A DNA stretch of 24,026 nucleotides, taken from Oscillospiraceae bacterium (lineage in GTDB: Bacteria > Bacillota > Clostridia > Oscillospirales > Oscillospiraceae). The stretch lies in NCBI GenBank assembly GCA_017480395.1, contig JAFVAS010000275.1:1-24026 (forward strand), written 5' to 3'. Both the position numbers and the translations under genes were made by a program. Positions 15,879 through 23,115 of the stretch are shown piece by piece; position 1 is the first letter of the stretch; each line of letters begins with the position of its first letter. The notes below the pieces were generated by a model. That model ran no database searches, was not told the DNA's origin, and saw nothing but the letters and a program-made list of their open reading frames with translations.

Positions 15879-16574
15879 ATGGATCGGGACGCGCACTCCC
15901 TGCGGGAGCTGAGCTCTACGCTGCGGGAAATCCCCGGCCTGCGGGGGAAATTGGGATACATCTGGGCGTACTACAAGCTCTGGATCATCGGGGCGGTCTG
16001 CCTCCTCTGCTTTGCCGGGTTTGTGGTGATCCGGGCCACCACCGCCGTCACAGAGAACTGGATCTACGCCGTGTTTGTCAACACCTATGCGGAGGTGGGC
16101 AGCGGCTCCGAGTTCCGGGACGGCTATCTGGCCCTGACGGGCTACGATACAAAGGAGAAGAACGTCCAGTTTGACGGGACGGTCTACTTCGACTACGCGG
16201 AAAACAGGGGACGGGGGAACACCTATTACGACTCCTTTGTCTCCTTCATCGACGCCGGTGTGCTGGACGCCGCCACAATGGGGCGGGATTCGCTTGAGGC
16301 GCTGGGGGCCACGGGCCGTCTGCTGGATCTGAACGATGCGCGGTGTGCCGCCATCCGGGAGAAGTATGGGGACAGGCTGATCTATGCCATCCCCCTGGAC
16401 GAGTCCTATTCCACCGAGCTGATCCCGGTGGGGATTGACATCAGCGACAGCCCGTTGGTGGCGAAATATCGGATCTATGAGGCGGACTGCGGCCTCTGCA
16501 TCGGGGCAAACAGCACACATATCGAGGCGGTGGAGCAGCTGCTGGACTATCTGTTCGGGGAGGGACCGGGATGA
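15879..16574 (+). CDS. Unrecognised single-pass membrane protein in the alpha-galactoside cluster
   Basis: I do not recognise this 231-residue protein. It has a short cytoplasmic N-terminus, one strong membrane segment (about residues 31-50, WIIGAVCLLCFAGFVVI) and an extracytosolic domain of about 180 residues. That domain contains FVNTYAEV, GYLALTGYD, FIDAGVLDAATM and RLIYAIPLDESY segments, loosely like a substrate-binding protein lobe, but too little to name a family. The start ATG 15879 has GGAGGA 9 bases upstream. A TTG at 15873 overlapping the previous stop is possible but too close to that site. The stop overlaps the YesL-like gene by 4 bases, so the two are coupled and may act together on sugar uptake or signalling. 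Confidence 0.8.
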   Translation: MDRDAHSLRELSSTLREIPGLRGKLGYIWAYYKLWIIGAVCLLCFAGFVVIRATTAVTENWIYAVFVNTYAEVGSGSEFRDGYLALTGYDTKEKNVQFDGTVYFDYAENRGRGNTYYDSFVSFIDAGVLDAATMGRDSLEALGATGRLLDLNDARCAAIREKYGDRLIYAIPLDESYSTELIPVGIDISDSPLVAKYRIYEADCGLCIGANSTHIEAVEQLLDYLFGEGPG

Positions 16575-17311
16575 AATTCGGAGATCTGATCAGCAATGAG
16601 AGCGCCTTTGGAAAGGTGATGACCCGGCTGGGCATTGTGATTGCGGCGAACGTCCTGTTCTGCCTGTTCAGCCTCCCCGTGTTCACCATCGGTGCGGCCT
16701 ACACGGCGCTCTACCATGTGATGCTCAAGACCCTGCGGGGGGACGAGGTGATCAACCCCTTTGTCCAGTTCTGGCGGGGGTTCAAGGACAACTTCAAGCA
16801 GGCCACCCTCTGCTGGATCGTCCTCCTGGCGGTGGCGGCCTTTGGCGCCTTTGATGTCTACTGGTGCCACCAGCTGGGCGGGTTTCTGACCGTGTTCCAG
16901 TATGCGATCTACGGGGTGGGGCTGCTGCTGGCGATCGTGGCCCTCTACCTGTTTCCCACCATGGCGGCCTTTCGGGATACGATTCCCCACCTGCTGCGCA
17001 ACGCGATCTACTTTGCCCTGCACAAGCCGCTGCACCTGATCGTCATCTTCTTTTTCCATGCGGTTCCCATCGCCCTCACGCTGTCCGACCCCCAGTACCT
17101 GCCGGTGTATGGCTTCATCTGGGTTACCTGCGGTTATGGGCTGATCGTGCTCCTGGGAGCGACGCTGCTCCTGCGCCAATTCGTCCAGTATCTCCCGGCG
17201 GTGGACAGCTCCGGCGAATTGATTGAGGACGCGGACGGAGAGGACAAGGGGCAGGCCCCGGAGCGCTCCGAGGCGGAGATTCTGCGGGAGATGGAAGAGC
17301 TGGGTATGTGA
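16571..17311 (+). CDS. YesL/DUF624-like membrane protein
   Basis: The 246-residue protein has about five to six membrane segments. The N-terminus MKFGDLISNESAFGKVMTRL, followed by a segment containing SLPVFTIGAAYTALYHV, matches the pattern of the YesL/DUF624 family. Members of that family are common next to carbohydrate ABC transporters in Firmicutes and have no firmly established activity. A charged cytoplasmic tail (from about residue 220) ends the protein and is rich in Glu and Asp. The ATG overlaps the stop of the preceding membrane protein gene. It is the last gene before the bidirectional terminator and probably completes the AraC-aga transcript. Confidence 0.85.
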   Translation: MKFGDLISNESAFGKVMTRLGIVIAANVLFCLFSLPVFTIGAAYTALYHVMLKTLRGDEVINPFVQFWRGFKDNFKQATLCWIVLLAVAAFGAFDVYWCHQLGGFLTVFQYAIYGVGLLLAIVALYLFPTMAAFRDTIPHLLRNAIYFALHKPLHLIVIFFFHAVPIALTLSDPQYLPVYGFIWVTCGYGLIVLLGATLLLRQFVQYLPAVDSSGELIEDADGEDKGQAPERSEAEILREMEELGM

Positions 17312-17356
17312 CGGGTGGAAAACGCACCCTCTCGCAAGAAGAAAAGAGGAAAGAAT

Positions 17357-17395
17357 AAAACCGGGCAGGCTTTTTTTAAAGCCTGCCCGGTTTTT
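17357..17395. terminator. Bidirectional rho-independent terminator
   Basis: CCGGGCAGGC (17361-17370) pairs with GCCTGCCCGG (17381-17390), and TTT/AAA extends the stem. Five Ts follow on the plus strand and TTTTATT on the minus strand. It separates convergent transcripts: the YesL-like gene from the left and the small CxxC gene, which stops at 17397, from the right. Confidence 0.95.
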
Positions 17396-17396
17396 A

Positions 17397-17624
17397 TCAG
17401 TAGATTTTTCGCACATCCTCCACAGAGAGGCCATAGCTGCGGCAGAAATCCTCCAGATCGGCGCCGGTGCGCAGCAGGGCCACCTCATGGAACTGCCCGG
17501 TGGCGCGGGCGCGAAACCCGGCCACCTGCTCCCCGGTGCAGATGCTGCACCGGATCACCGGCTCATACTCCGCCGGGGGAAAGGCGGGCGCGGACTCCGG
17601 CTTACGCTTTTTGAACAGGCCCAT
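17397..17624 (-). CDS. Small conserved-looking CxxC protein of unknown function
   Basis: The 75-residue protein starts MGLFKKRKPESAPAF and contains RCSICTGEQVAGF, a CxxC pair that may bind metal or be redox active, then FHEVALLRTGADLEDFCRSY and ends EDVRKIY. I recall similar short clostridial proteins labelled aspartate dehydrogenase in databases, which cannot be right at this length. A longer frame through the same DNA starts inside the phosphatase gene and lacks a ribosome binding site. The ATG at 17624 has GGGAGGG 7 bases upstream. It starts 1 base after the phosphatase stop, so the two are cotranscribed. Confidence 0.8.
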   Translation of the reverse strand: MGLFKKRKPESAPAFPPAEYEPVIRCSICTGEQVAGFRARATGQFHEVALLRTGADLEDFCRSYGLSVEDVRKIY

Positions 17625-17625
17625 A

Positions 17626-18090
17626 TCAGATCCCTCCCGATTCCCGGAGCCGGGCCAGCAGGCCGCGGCAGCCCGCCTCCACGTCGCGCCAGGTGGCGTC
17701 GAAGTCGCCGGTGTACCAGGGGTCGGCGACGCTGCCGGGGCGGTCGGTGTAGTCCAGCAGGAGATGGAGCTTGCCCTCGGGATCTCCACCGAAGGCCCGG
17801 CGCATATTGGCCAGGTTGCGCTCGTCCATCCCGATCAGCAGGTCGTAGCGGGCGTAGTCCTGCGGGGTGATCCGACGGGCGGTCTTTCCGGCGCAGTGGA
17901 TGCCGTGCTCGGCCAGCTTGCGCCGCGCCGGGGGATAGACCGGGTTGCCCAGCTCCTCGGCGCTGGTGGCGGCGGAATCGATTTGAAACTGCGCGGACAG
18001 CCCCGCTTTCCGCACAAGATCTTTCATGACGAACTCCGCCATCGGGCTGCGGCAGATGTTCCCGTGGCAGACAAAGAGCAGTTTGATCAT
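17626..18090 (-). CDS. Low-molecular-weight protein tyrosine phosphatase
   Basis: The 154-residue protein has the family's full length. The phosphate-binding loop C-x5-R is at the N-terminus, VCHGNICRSP with Cys8 as nucleophile and Arg14. The general acid Asp is in DPWYTG (Asp123). Other family features are MDERNLANM and the C-terminal DVEAGCRGLL helix. The start ATG 18090 is preferred over a GTG at 18096, because GGGAG lies 7 bases before the ATG and only 1 base before the GTG. It may dephosphorylate tyrosine- or arginine-phosphorylated proteins; the class includes YwlE-type arginine phosphatases and the sequence alone does not settle which. Confidence 0.93.
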   Translation of the reverse strand: MIKLLFVCHGNICRSPMAEFVMKDLVRKAGLSAQFQIDSAATSAEELGNPVYPPARRKLAEHGIHCAGKTARRITPQDYARYDLLIGMDERNLANMRRAFGGDPEGKLHLLLDYTDRPGSVADPWYTGDFDATWRDVEAGCRGLLARLRESGGI

Positions 18091-18206
18091 ATGCACACTC
18101 CCAGGTCAGCATATTGGATTGGATTACTGCAACTGTATCACAGAACGCCGGAAAAATCCAGCCTTTCCTTTCTGTCGCCGGGTGATTCGGGGCGATGCAC
18201 CGGAAG

Positions 18207-18240
18207 AAAAAAGCGGCTCCACGCCGGGGCGGGGAGCCGC
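18207..18240 (-). terminator. Rho-independent terminator of the PrsA-like gene
   Basis: On the minus strand, GCGGCTCC (18233-18240) pairs with GGAGCCGC (18213-18220) around a 12-base loop and is followed by six Ts. It lies about 24 bases after the stop codon of the foldase-like lipoprotein gene and should end the rpmH-to-foldase transcript. Confidence 0.9.
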
Positions 18241-18263
18241 AAAGCATGACATGGACGGGGGAC

Positions 18264-19595
18264 TTATCCCACGGTGTCAACGGTGGTCAGGGTGCTCTGG
18301 AGGGCCTGGAGGGCGGTGAAGTAGCTGATGGCGTCCAGATCGGGAAGCAGGCTGTCCGTATCCACGCCGTAGTCGCTCTGCCACTCGGTCACCAGGGCGT
18401 CATAGGTGGTGGCGATATAGTCCTGCTCCACGGTGTCGGCAATGTCGTCGGTGTTATCCGCCTCGCGCAGCAGCACGAAGTAGCCATAATCGGTCAGATC
18501 GGTGATGCCGACCTGGCCCGGCTCCAGCGCCTCCAGCCCGGAGTAATAGCCGTCCACCAGGGAGTCGGTGTTGGTGTAGTGCTGCACCTCGCCGGGGGTA
18601 TAGCCGCTCTTGTCAAAGGCGGTCTGCTGCTCGGTGAAGGCCTGCTCCAGGGCGTCGCCGGAGAGGACGGAGAGCTGGTCATAGGTCTGCTGGGCCTCGG
18701 CCAGCACGGCGGCGCGATCCTCATCGGTCTCGCAGTCGGCGGTGGAGAAGAGGATGCAGCGGCCCCAGATCACGCCGTTGTCCGAGATATAGGACTGGAG
18801 ATAGTCGGCCAGGGTCTCCTCGGTGGGCGCATACTCCCCGCCCTCGCCAAAGAGGGATTCCTGGAGGGCGCTGTAATAGCAGAAGTCCCAGGTGAGCTGC
18901 TCGTAGGCCTCCTTGGTGGTGGAGAAGTAGAGCATGGAGTGCTCGTAGAACTGCTCGCCCTCCGTCTGAATCCAGGCGGCCTTGGCCGCGTCATCATAGT
19001 CCGCCTCGTCGATCAGACCGGCGCTGACAAAGGAGTCCCAGCGGGTCTGGCAATAGCTCTCGATGTTGTCGGCGTCAAAATTGGCCAGGGCCTCGGCGTC
19101 CTCCGCGCTGACGGTGACGTTCAGCTCCCGGGCCTTCTCCGCCGCGGCGGCATAGGCGATGGCGGTGGTGGCGCCCAGATTGGCGATATACTCCCCGGCG
19201 GTGGTGCCGTTGCCCATATCCTCCTCGAAGGTGAGCAGGTAGCCATAGCTGTAATAATAGCGGTAAGTCAGCTCATAGGCTTGGTAAGCGATCCAGTAGA
19301 AGAGCTGGGCGGCGGTGATGTCGGTCTGGCCCACGGTGGCGACCACGTCGTCGTTGTGGTATGCGCCGTCGGTCAGGTAGGCCACCACATCCGCCTCAGC
19401 CTCGGCGGGCAGAGTGATGTCCGGGGTCTCCACATCGTCGGCGGCGGGCTCCGCCTCGGAGGTGGCGGGGGCGGCGGTATCGGCAGAGGACGCCGCTGCG
19501 CTGCCGGATGCGGCGCTCTGGTCGCCGCAGGCTGCCAGCGAAAGGATCATCGCCAGGGCCAGCAGCAGGGCGAGAATACGGGAAAATTTCATCAT
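18264..19595 (-). CDS. PrsA/SurA-like foldase lipoprotein
   Basis: The 443-residue protein has a lipoprotein signal ending LSLAAC (Cys23) and an Ala/Ser/Glu-rich linker. A SurA_N-like chaperone part follows, with VATVGQTDITAAQLFYWIAY at its start. The C-terminal third follows the parvulin order: CILFSTADCETDEDRAAVLA, a helix with TYDQLSVLSGDALEQAF, then EALEPGQVGITDLTDYGYF and VLLREA. The usual rotamase residues are poorly kept, so it may be a chaperone without isomerase activity. Two adjacent ATGs (19595, 19592) both suit the AGGAGA site; the first is used. It follows jag after about 100 bases and may help fold proteins exported with YidC. Confidence 0.82.
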   Translation of the reverse strand: MMKFSRILALLLALAMILSLAACGDQSAASGSAAASSADTAAPATSEAEPAADDVETPDITLPAEAEADVVAYLTDGAYHNDDVVATVGQTDITAAQLFYWIAYQAYELTYRYYYSYGYLLTFEEDMGNGTTAGEYIANLGATTAIAYAAAAEKARELNVTVSAEDAEALANFDADNIESYCQTRWDSFVSAGLIDEADYDDAAKAAWIQTEGEQFYEHSMLYFSTTKEAYEQLTWDFCYYSALQESLFGEGGEYAPTEETLADYLQSYISDNGVIWGRCILFSTADCETDEDRAAVLAEAQQTYDQLSVLSGDALEQAFTEQQTAFDKSGYTPGEVQHYTNTDSLVDGYYSGLEALEPGQVGITDLTDYGYFVLLREADNTDDIADTVEQDYIATTYDALVTEWQSDYGVDTDSLLPDLDAISYFTALQALQSTLTTVDTVG

Positions 19596-19648
19596 GATCT
19601 CTCCTTTGTCGGACGAAATGCGGGGCATTCGTCCCCGGGGTGGATGCA

Positions 19649-19679
19649 GAAATTTCCGAGGAAGAACCTCGGAAATTTC
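19649..19679 (-). other. Perfect 13-bp stem-loop between jag and the foldase-like gene
   Basis: GAAATTTCCGAGG (19649-19661) pairs with CCTCGGAAATTTC (19667-19679) around a 5-base loop. No U-run follows on the minus strand. It is probably an mRNA processing or partial attenuation site. I see no clear promoter between it and the downstream gene. Confidence 0.7.
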
Positions 19680-19694
19680 GTGTCAGGACGGATA

Positions 19695-20492
19695 TTACCG
19701 CTCGCAGGCCACCACGATGCGGCGGTTGGGCTCGGTGCCGGTGGAGTAGGTGGTGACACCGTCGTAATCCTGGAGGGTGGCGTGGATGACATGGCGCTCG
19801 TAGGCGTTCATGGGCTCCAGGGTGATGTTGCGGTGATACTTCAGGGCCTTTCCGGCGGTCTTGCGGGCCAGGCGCTGGAGGGTCTCCTCCCGCTTGGCGC
19901 GGTAGTTCTCCGCGTCCAGGTGGATGCGGATGCGCTTGTTCTGGCCGCGGTTGATGGAGTAATTGGTCAGCTGCTGGATGGCGTCCAGGGTCTCGCCCCG
20001 GCGGCCGATCAGGGCGCCGAGATCGCTGCCCACCAGCTCGACCTGGTAGCTGCCATCCTCTGCGATGGTGATGACGGGCCGGGCGTCGTTCTCCAGGTGC
20101 TCCATCAGGCCGGTCAGGAACGCGGTGATGCGCTGGACCTTGTCCTCATCGGGGACCTTGGGGGCGGCGGGAGCCTTCGGAGCTTCGGGTGCCTTCGGGG
20201 GCTTGGGAGCCTCCGGGGCTTCGGGTGCTTTTGGGGCCTCCGGAGCCTTGGGGGGCTCGGCGGCCGGAGCGGGCTCCACAGGGGCGGGAGCCTCCACCAC
20301 GGGGGCGGGCTCGTCGGGGGCCTGATAGGTGATCTTGACGCGGGCGGGGCTGCTGCCGATGCCCAGGAAGCCGGTTTTGGCGCGCTCCAGGATCTCCACA
20401 GAGACGTCGTCCCGCTCCAGACCCAGCTGCTTCAGACCCGCGTTGATCGCGGCTTCTTCGGTTTTGCCGGTGGCTTCAATATATTTTTCCAT
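19695..20492 (-). CDS. jag: Jag/KhpB RNA-binding protein
   Basis: The 265-residue protein has a Jag_N domain (about residues 1-57, with the KTGFLGIGSSPARV motif) and a low-complexity Pro/Ala/Lys/Glu linker of KAPEAP-like units (about 58-116). A KH domain follows, with a GRRG loop at 163-166 and LIGRRGETLDAIQQLTNY. An R3H domain closes the protein, with ERHVIH at 232-237. KhpB-type proteins bind RNA broadly and affect cell division and envelope growth in Firmicutes. The gene follows yidC, as in most Gram-positive genomes. The ribosome binding site (AAAGGA) is unusually far from the ATG, about 14 bases, so translation may depend on coupling to yidC. Confidence 0.95.
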   Translation of the reverse strand: MEKYIEATGKTEEAAINAGLKQLGLERDDVSVEILERAKTGFLGIGSSPARVKITYQAPDEPAPVVEAPAPVEPAPAAEPPKAPEAPKAPEAPEAPKPPKAPEAPKAPAAPKVPDEDKVQRITAFLTGLMEHLENDARPVITIAEDGSYQVELVGSDLGALIGRRGETLDAIQQLTNYSINRGQNKRIRIHLDAENYRAKREETLQRLARKTAGKALKYHRNITLEPMNAYERHVIHATLQDYDGVTTYSTGTEPNRRIVVACER

Positions 20493-20515
20493 GGTTGGAT
20501 TGTCTGTCCTTTCTG

Positions 20516-22003
20516 TTACGCTTCGTCGTCCGGGGTGTCGGGGGTGTCGGCGTCGTCTGCGGGGGCGTCCGTGGCCTCCCCGGGGAGGGCGGGCGCGTCG
20601 GCGTCGTCCAGGGAGGCCAGGCTCTCCGCCTCGGCCTCCTCGGCGGCGGCGATTTCGGCCTCCACGGCCTCCAGCTTCTTCACGGTCTCCAGGTCGCCCT
20701 CCTCCTCCGCCTTCTTCATGGCGGTGGCGACGGCGTCCTTTCTGCGGCGGCGCTTGCTCTTGTACGCCTCCTCCACGGCCTGCTCGTCAATGATCTCCTG
20801 GGGATCGCGGTAGGCGGTCACGCCGCCGTAGCGGTCGGGCTCATAGTCCCGGCCCAGGGCATAGGCGCGCATGCCGATGCGGCCGTTCTTGTTGACGGGC
20901 TTGCCGGGGGCCTTGGCGGATTTTTTGGCCTTTTTCTTGCCCTTGTTGGCCTTGTTGGCCTCCTCCTGGGCCCGGCGGCGCTCGGCGATCTCGGCCTTCT
21001 TGGCGGCCAGCTCCGCCTTCTCCTGCTCGTCCCGCAGGCGCTGCTCCTCCTGCATCTGGGCGAAGGACTTGCGCATCATCTTGACGCAGATCGCGTCCTG
21101 ACCCATCTGGGTCAGGGCGTTCACGGCCATGTAGATACACATGCCGGCGGGCATGATGAAGCCGAAGTACAGGTACATCAGGGGCATGAACAGCATGGTC
21201 ATGCGGTTGCTGCGCTCCACGGAGGAGAGGGCGGGCTTGTCGTCGTCCTTTTTCTTCTTCTTGCCCTCGCCGTCGTCCTGCTGCTGGGTCAGGGCGTTGT
21301 TGGTCTTCATGCTGTACTGGGTGTACAGGAAGTTCAGCGCGGTGACGAACAGCGGGATGAGGAACAGGCCGATGGCGCCCCAGGTGCCCAGGCTGTCAAA
21401 GTACTTCCAGAACATCAGGTGGGGGGTCTCGGACAGGTCGAGGCCGAAGAGGTGGAAGTCGATGGCGTGGAGCTTGCTGGCATACTCGGGGATGGCGTTG
21501 GCGACGACGGTGAAGATATTGCTGTCGCCCAGCATACCGGCCAGCTTGATCTCCTGATACGCGGCGTTGCCGGAGAGGGTGTAGCCCGCGTTGGTGACCG
21601 CCTCGATGGCGGTGGTGATTGCGTCGTTGGGGATGGCCATCATGTAAAGAATGGGACGGCGGATGATGTAGTACATCGCCATCATGACGACCATGGGGAG
21701 CAGGGACCAGAGGCAGCCGCTGCTGGGGTTGATGCCCTCCCGCTCGTAGAGCTTCTGGACCTCCTCCTGGTATTTGGTGCGGTTGTTGCCGTATTGCTGC
21801 TCCAGCTGCTTCATCTTGCCCTGGAGCAGGGTGGTGCGCATCATGCTCTTCTTTCCGCGGTAGCTGAAGGGGAACAGGATCAGCTTCAGCACCAGGGAGA
21901 AGCACACCAGCATCAGGGCGTAGGCGCCGGGGATGCCGGCGGACTCAAAGAGCTCGTAGAGCTTGAGCAGGACCCAGCCGATCCCCTGTAAGATTGTTGT
22001 CAT
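20516..22003 (-). CDS. yidC: Membrane protein insertase YidC/SpoIIIJ
   Basis: YidC inserts and folds membrane proteins alone or with SecYEG. The protein is 495 residues, well above the 250-290 usual in Firmicutes. The N-terminal membrane region contains VCFSLVLKLILFPFSYRGKK, where the Arg is a candidate for the conserved groove residue. A cytoplasmic helical hairpin (MKQLEQQYGNNRTKYQEEVQ) and the segment SGCLWSLLPMVVMM follow. A long loop lies between membrane segments, then LFMPLMYLYFGFIMPAGMCI. About 180 residues of tail carry Lys-rich and then strongly acidic stretches ending DTPDTPDDEA. No lipobox is present. GGAGGAA lies 7 bases before the ATG. The start overlaps yidD by 4 bases. Confidence 0.95.
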   Translation of the reverse strand: MTTILQGIGWVLLKLYELFESAGIPGAYALMLVCFSLVLKLILFPFSYRGKKSMMRTTLLQGKMKQLEQQYGNNRTKYQEEVQKLYEREGINPSSGCLWSLLPMVVMMAMYYIIRRPILYMMAIPNDAITTAIEAVTNAGYTLSGNAAYQEIKLAGMLGDSNIFTVVANAIPEYASKLHAIDFHLFGLDLSETPHLMFWKYFDSLGTWGAIGLFLIPLFVTALNFLYTQYSMKTNNALTQQQDDGEGKKKKKDDDKPALSSVERSNRMTMLFMPLMYLYFGFIMPAGMCIYMAVNALTQMGQDAICVKMMRKSFAQMQEEQRLRDEQEKAELAAKKAEIAERRRAQEEANKANKGKKKAKKSAKAPGKPVNKNGRIGMRAYALGRDYEPDRYGGVTAYRDPQEIIDEQAVEEAYKSKRRRRKDAVATAMKKAEEEGDLETVKKLEAVEAEIAAAEEAEAESLASLDDADAPALPGEATDAPADDADTPDTPDDEA

Positions 22004-22257
22004 GGTTGAATTCCTCCAGAAAGGTGTGGGGGCTCTCTCTCGGGCACGGGATCGTATTCAATGGTCTTCTGCCGATGGAAGGGCTGGCACTTGGCCAGCC
22101 GCTTTGCGGCCAGAAGGGAGCCCTTCGCCGGGCCGAATCGCTCCACTGCCAAATAGGCATACTCCGAACATGTGGGGATGAAGCGGCAGGCGGGGGGTGT
22201 CGCCGGAGAGATATGTTTGCGGTAAAATCGGATGAGAAACAGCAGAAAACGCTTCAT
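22000..22257 (-). CDS. yidD: Membrane protein insertion efficiency factor YidD
   Basis: The 85-residue protein matches YidD over its length: MKRFLLFLIRFYRKHISPAT, then CRFIPTCSEYA with its two conserved Cys, the LLAAKRLAKCQPFH segment with a third Cys, and YDPVP near the end. It is a small membrane-associated helper found beside rnpA and yidC in many bacteria. Both ends overlap neighbours by 4 bases (rnpA stop and yidC start), so the three genes are translationally coupled. Confidence 0.95.
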   Translation of the reverse strand: MKRFLLFLIRFYRKHISPATPPACRFIPTCSEYAYLAVERFGPAKGSLLAAKRLAKCQPFHRQKTIEYDPVPEREPPHLSGGIQP

Positions 22258-22607
22258 TTCGTCTCACTTTCCTGGCGCAGCAGGCCGTTTTTACGGGCCA
22301 GACGGAGAAAGTCGCGCTCCAGACGCTGATAGCTGGCGTGGACGCTGGCGGCGCGGCAGACCACCACGATGTCGAACCCGGGTCTGAACTCGTGCTCGTG
22401 GATGCGGTAGATGGCCCGCAGGCGGCGGCGCAGCTTGTTGCGCACCACCGCGTGCCCCAGCTTGGCCCCGGTGGTCAGGCCCAGGCGGTTCTCGCCGCGC
22501 CCATTGGGGCGGGAGTAGAGGGCCAGACAGGGGGTGGCGGCGCGCGTTCCCTTGGCGTAGAGACGGCGGAAGACGTGATTCAGTTTCAGGGAGACTGTAT
22601 ACTGCAT
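22254..22607 (-). CDS. rnpA: Ribonuclease P protein component
   Basis: RnpA binds RNase P RNA and helps it cleave 5' leaders from tRNA precursors. The 117-residue protein starts MQYTVSLKLNHVFRRLYAKG. It carries the RNR-type signature HAVVRNKLRRRLRAIYR and the DIVVVCR strand typical of the family. The start at 22607 is chosen because GGAG lies shortly upstream and the N-terminus aligns with the family. An in-frame start further upstream would add 30 residues encoded by the rpmH-rnpA hairpin region and is rejected. Confidence 0.95.
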   Translation of the reverse strand: MQYTVSLKLNHVFRRLYAKGTRAATPCLALYSRPNGRGENRLGLTTGAKLGHAVVRNKLRRRLRAIYRIHEHEFRPGFDIVVVCRAASVHASYQRLERDFLRLARKNGLLRQESETK

Positions 22608-22657
22608 CCCGCCGCTCCTCTCTGCACGATTGGAAAAAGATCGCTGAAAGCTCCGCA

Positions 22658-22687
22658 AGGGTGGACGACCCTGGGGTCGTCCACCCT
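22658..22687 (-). other. Strong stem-loop between rpmH and rnpA
   Basis: AGGGTGGACGACC (22658-22670) and GGTCGTCCACCCT (22675-22687) form a perfect 13-bp stem with a 4-base loop. GC/GC extends it beyond a bulged A. On the minus strand it is not directly followed by a U-run. It could reduce rnpA expression relative to rpmH, which needs far more product. Confidence 0.75.
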
Positions 22688-22722
22688 GCAAATTCACACT
22701 ATTTCTCGCTCAGGCGAGCGCA

Positions 22723-22860
22723 TCAGGCGCTGATCTTGGCGCGGCCCTTCGCACGACGGCGGGCGAGAACCTTGCGGCCGTTGGCGGTATGCATTCTCTT
22801 CCGGAAGCCGTGAACCTTGGAGCGATGGAGCTTCTTGGGCTGATAGGTACGTTTGGTCAT
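22723..22860 (-). CDS. rpmH: Ribosomal protein bL34
   Basis: The 45-residue, highly basic protein reads MTKRTYQPKKLHRSKVHGFR and ends in RRRAKGRAKISA, the complete L34 pattern including the HGFRKRM and GRKVLARRR segments. It is part of the large ribosomal subunit. The ATG at 22860 has an ideal GGAGGTG (22868-22874) 7 bases upstream. It is the first gene of the rpmH-rnpA-yidD-yidC-jag transcript. Confidence 0.98.
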   Translation of the reverse strand: MTKRTYQPKKLHRSKVHGFRKRMHTANGRKVLARRRAKGRAKISA

Positions 22861-23008
22861 CGTATTACACCTCCAAAAATCAGATAGGACGCCGCAGGGG
22901 GGAGTAAAGCCCGGCGGCAAACTCAACAAGCCGCGGGAGGAAACCCGTGGCCGCAGTTGCGGTCATCAGGGCGCAAAACGCCCGTTCGCGCCAGTCGGCG
23001 CGGGTAAT

Positions 23009-23038
23009 ATTATAGTACAGATCGGGCCGGAATGTCAA
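23009..23038 (-). promoter_or_regulatory. Near-ideal promoter of the rpmH operon
   Basis: On the minus strand, TTGACA (23033-23038) and TATAAT (23009-23014) are both perfect consensus, separated by 18 bases. The leader before the rpmH start is about 140 bases. This is the strongest promoter in the window, as expected for ribosomal protein expression. Confidence 0.9.
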
Positions 23039-23082
23039 ATAAAATCTCGCATTTTGAGCGGATAATTTTCCGCCCCCAGATT

Positions 23083-23109
23083 TTGTGCCCGCCCTTTCGC
23101 CGGGCACAA
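23083..23109 (-). other. Stem-loop after mfd
   Basis: TTGTGCCCG (23083-23091) pairs with CGGGCACAA (23101-23109) around a 9-base loop, 6 bases past the mfd stop. No U-run follows in the direction of transcription, so it may be a weak terminator or an mRNA 3'-end stabiliser. Confidence 0.5.
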
Positions 23110-23115
23110 GGGGTG

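Noticed and set aside
18195..20813. Long plus-strand open frame across the foldase-like and jag genes
   Set aside because: It crosses two well-supported minus-strand genes and a terminator, has Gly/Val/Ala-rich low-complexity translation and no start signals.
22608..22697. Longer RnpA starting upstream at 22697
   Set aside because: The added 30 residues come from the intergenic hairpin DNA, and the internal ATG at 22607 has the proper ribosome binding site and family N-terminus.
22861..23115. Replication origin next to rpmH
   Set aside because: No DnaA boxes, no A/T-rich unwinding stretch and no dnaA gene; the gap is accounted for by a promoter, a leader and a stem-loop.
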